From an uncultured Propionibacteriaceae bacterium (GTDB lineage Bacteria > Actinomycetota > Actinomycetes > Propionibacteriales > Propionibacteriaceae): 5,217 bases of DNA. The DNA is taken from contig CALMAD010000044.1 of NCBI GenBank assembly GCA_937859105.1, forward strand, positions 1-5,217. The letters run 5' to 3'. A program made the translations under genes and the position numbers. The notes under the pieces are model-generated. The model had not been told where the DNA came from, searched no databases, and saw nothing but the letters and a program-made list of their open reading frames with translations. Below, piece by piece: positions 4,196 through 5,217 of this stretch. Positions within the stretch are counted from its first letter, which is position 1. Each line of letters opens with the position of its first letter.

Positions 4196-5206
4196 ATGGC
4201 GAAGAAGAGCAAGAAGGACGGCAAGTCCAAGTCCGACAAGGGCAAGAAGGCCGCCGAGAAGCAGTCCGCGAAGGCCGCCGAGGCCGCCGAGAAGGAGGCG
4301 GTCAAGGCCGCCCTCAAGGCGGAGAAGGCCGCGAAAGCCGTCCCGGCGCCGCCGGAGCCGCGGCGTCCGCTGTCGGAGGTGCTGCGCGCGCCCCAGGGCG
4401 AGGTCGACATCCGGACCATCGAGACCGACGCTGCGCCCGGCTTCGTCGGCGAGGGCAAGTCGGACGCCCCCGCGCTCACCGACGCCCTGGCCCCCGTGCT
4501 CTCCGACCTGCAGGAACGGCTGTATGCGGCGGGCCGGGAGAACCCGGAGACGGCGCCGCGCGTCTTGCTCGTGCTGCAAGGCATGGACACGTCGGGCAAG
4601 GGCGGCACGATCCGGCACGCGGTGGGCATGGTCGACCCGCAGGGTGTGGATCTCACGGCGTTCAAGGTGCCGACGGCGGAGGAGCGGGAGCACCCGTTCC
4701 TGTGGCGCATCCGGCGCGCGCTGCCCGGCCCGGGCATGATCGGGGTCTTCGACCGCTCGCAGTACGAGGACGTGTTGGTCGTCCGGGTGAACGAGCTGGT
4801 CCCGAAGGCGATCTGGGCCCGCCGTTACACCACGATCAACGACTTCGAGGCCGAGCTCGCGGGGCAGGGCTACGTGATCATCAAGTGCTTCCTGCACATC
4901 TCGGCCGACGAGCAGAAGCAGCGGCTGGCGGCGCGGCTCGACGACCCCGAAAAGCACTGGAAGTACAACCCCGGCGACCTCGATTCCCGCTCTCACTGGG
5001 ACGATTACGCCGACGCCTACAACGAGTTGCTCGGGCGTTGCAACCCCGACCATGCGCCCTGGTACATCATCCCGTCCAACAAGAAGTGGTACCGGAACTG
5101 GGCGGTGGCCGAGCTGCTGCGGGAGAAGCTGGACGCCCTAGGCCTCGGCTGGCCGGCGGCCGACTTCGACGTGGAGGCCGAGAAGGCACGGCTGGCCGAG
5201 TTGTGA
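4196..5206 (+). CDS. ppk2: PPK2-family polyphosphate kinase with Lys/Ala-rich N-terminal extension
   Basis: A 336-residue enzyme predicted to transfer phosphate between polyphosphate and nucleotides (AMP/ADP or GDP, depending on class). The PPK2 core spans about residues 92-317. It has a Walker A loop, GMDTSGKGG (129-137, Lys135), and a Walker B/DRS segment, GVFDRSQYED (183-192, Asp186, Arg187). The lid-like region KHWKYNPGDLDSRSHWDDY is at 253-271, and APWYIIPSNKKWYRN at 287-301. The LWRIRRALP and RSQYEDVLVVRV pattern resembles the PPK2 subgroup often called class III rather than the class I pattern, but substrate preference cannot be settled by eye. Residues 1-48 are atypical: 16 Lys and 15 Ala, with a charged helix of KAAE-type repeats. 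ATG 4196 keeps this extension. No later ATG lies before the core, and the extension shares the frame and GC bias. The gene follows the primase-polymerase gene by 69 bp in the same direction and may have its own promoter. Confidence 0.94.
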   Translation: MAKKSKKDGKSKSDKGKKAAEKQSAKAAEAAEKEAVKAALKAEKAAKAVPAPPEPRRPLSEVLRAPQGEVDIRTIETDAAPGFVGEGKSDAPALTDALAPVLSDLQERLYAAGRENPETAPRVLLVLQGMDTSGKGGTIRHAVGMVDPQGVDLTAFKVPTAEEREHPFLWRIRRALPGPGMIGVFDRSQYEDVLVVRVNELVPKAIWARRYTTINDFEAELAGQGYVIIKCFLHISADEQKQRLAARLDDPEKHWKYNPGDLDSRSHWDDYADAYNELLGRCNPDHAPWYIIPSNKKWYRNWAVAELLREKLDALGLGWPAADFDVEAEKARLAEL

Positions 5207-5217
5207 CCCTCCCGCTG

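Noticed and set aside
2948..5053. A 701-codon open frame on the minus strand
   Set aside because: It lies antisense to the primase-polymerase and ppk2 genes, both of which show complete family motifs. Its translation is low-complexity and rich in Arg, Gly, Leu and Val, as expected of a GC-rich shadow frame.
1..5217. Defence system, mobile element, CRISPR array or structural RNA gene
   Set aside because: Nearly all bases are accounted for by housekeeping-type genes. No transposase, integrase, terminal inverted repeats, regularly spaced repeats or tRNA-like cloverleaf was seen.

Overview
The window is GC-rich, with third codon positions heavily biased to G/C, and its gene content points to a high-GC Gram-positive bacterium (Actinomycetota). 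The best taxonomic clue is the order pit, small two-helix membrane protein, DUF3349 protein. As I recall it, this matches the Mycobacterium tuberculosis pitA (Rv0545c), Rv0544c, Rv0543c block. A stand-alone LigD-type primase-polymerase is also typical of this phylum. The genus cannot be read from the sequence.

Layout. Positions 1-61 (minus) hold the first ~20 codons of a divergent gene that runs off the left edge. Positions 62-240 are a control region with a candidate sigma-70-like promoter (CTGACG-17 bp-TACGAT), a GTTAC-N4-GTAAC inverted repeat over its -10, and two 11-bp units resembling an actinobacterial PHO box. A tight four-gene + strand operon follows: a PiT-family phosphate transporter (241-1491), a 99-residue two-helix membrane protein (1493-1792), and two tandem, diverged DUF3349 proteins (1794-2123 and 2138-2464). 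A short convergent gap separates it from msrB (minus, 2563-2988), which encodes a zinc-type methionine-R-sulfoxide reductase. Divergent from msrB is a stand-alone LigD-like primase-polymerase (3098-4126), then a PPK2-family polyphosphate kinase (4196-5206) with an unusual Lys/Ala-rich N-terminal extension. The last 11 bases hold nothing identifiable.

How the genes may work together. Phosphate handling appears at both ends: low-affinity phosphate import by PiT, and polyphosphate-dependent nucleotide phosphorylation by PPK2. The primase-polymerase and MsrB suggest repair and oxidative-damage functions. The two + strand genes on the right both appear to start without a usable ribosome-binding site, with -10-like hexamers placed so that transcription could begin at or next to the ATG. 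They may therefore be leaderless and separately transcribed.

The least understood part is the pit operon tail: a membrane microprotein and a duplicated DUF3349 pair whose stop-start spacing ties their expression to the transporter. I see no phage, IS element, CRISPR array, tRNA or rRNA. Apart from these small unknowns the region looks like ordinary chromosomal housekeeping and stress sequence.
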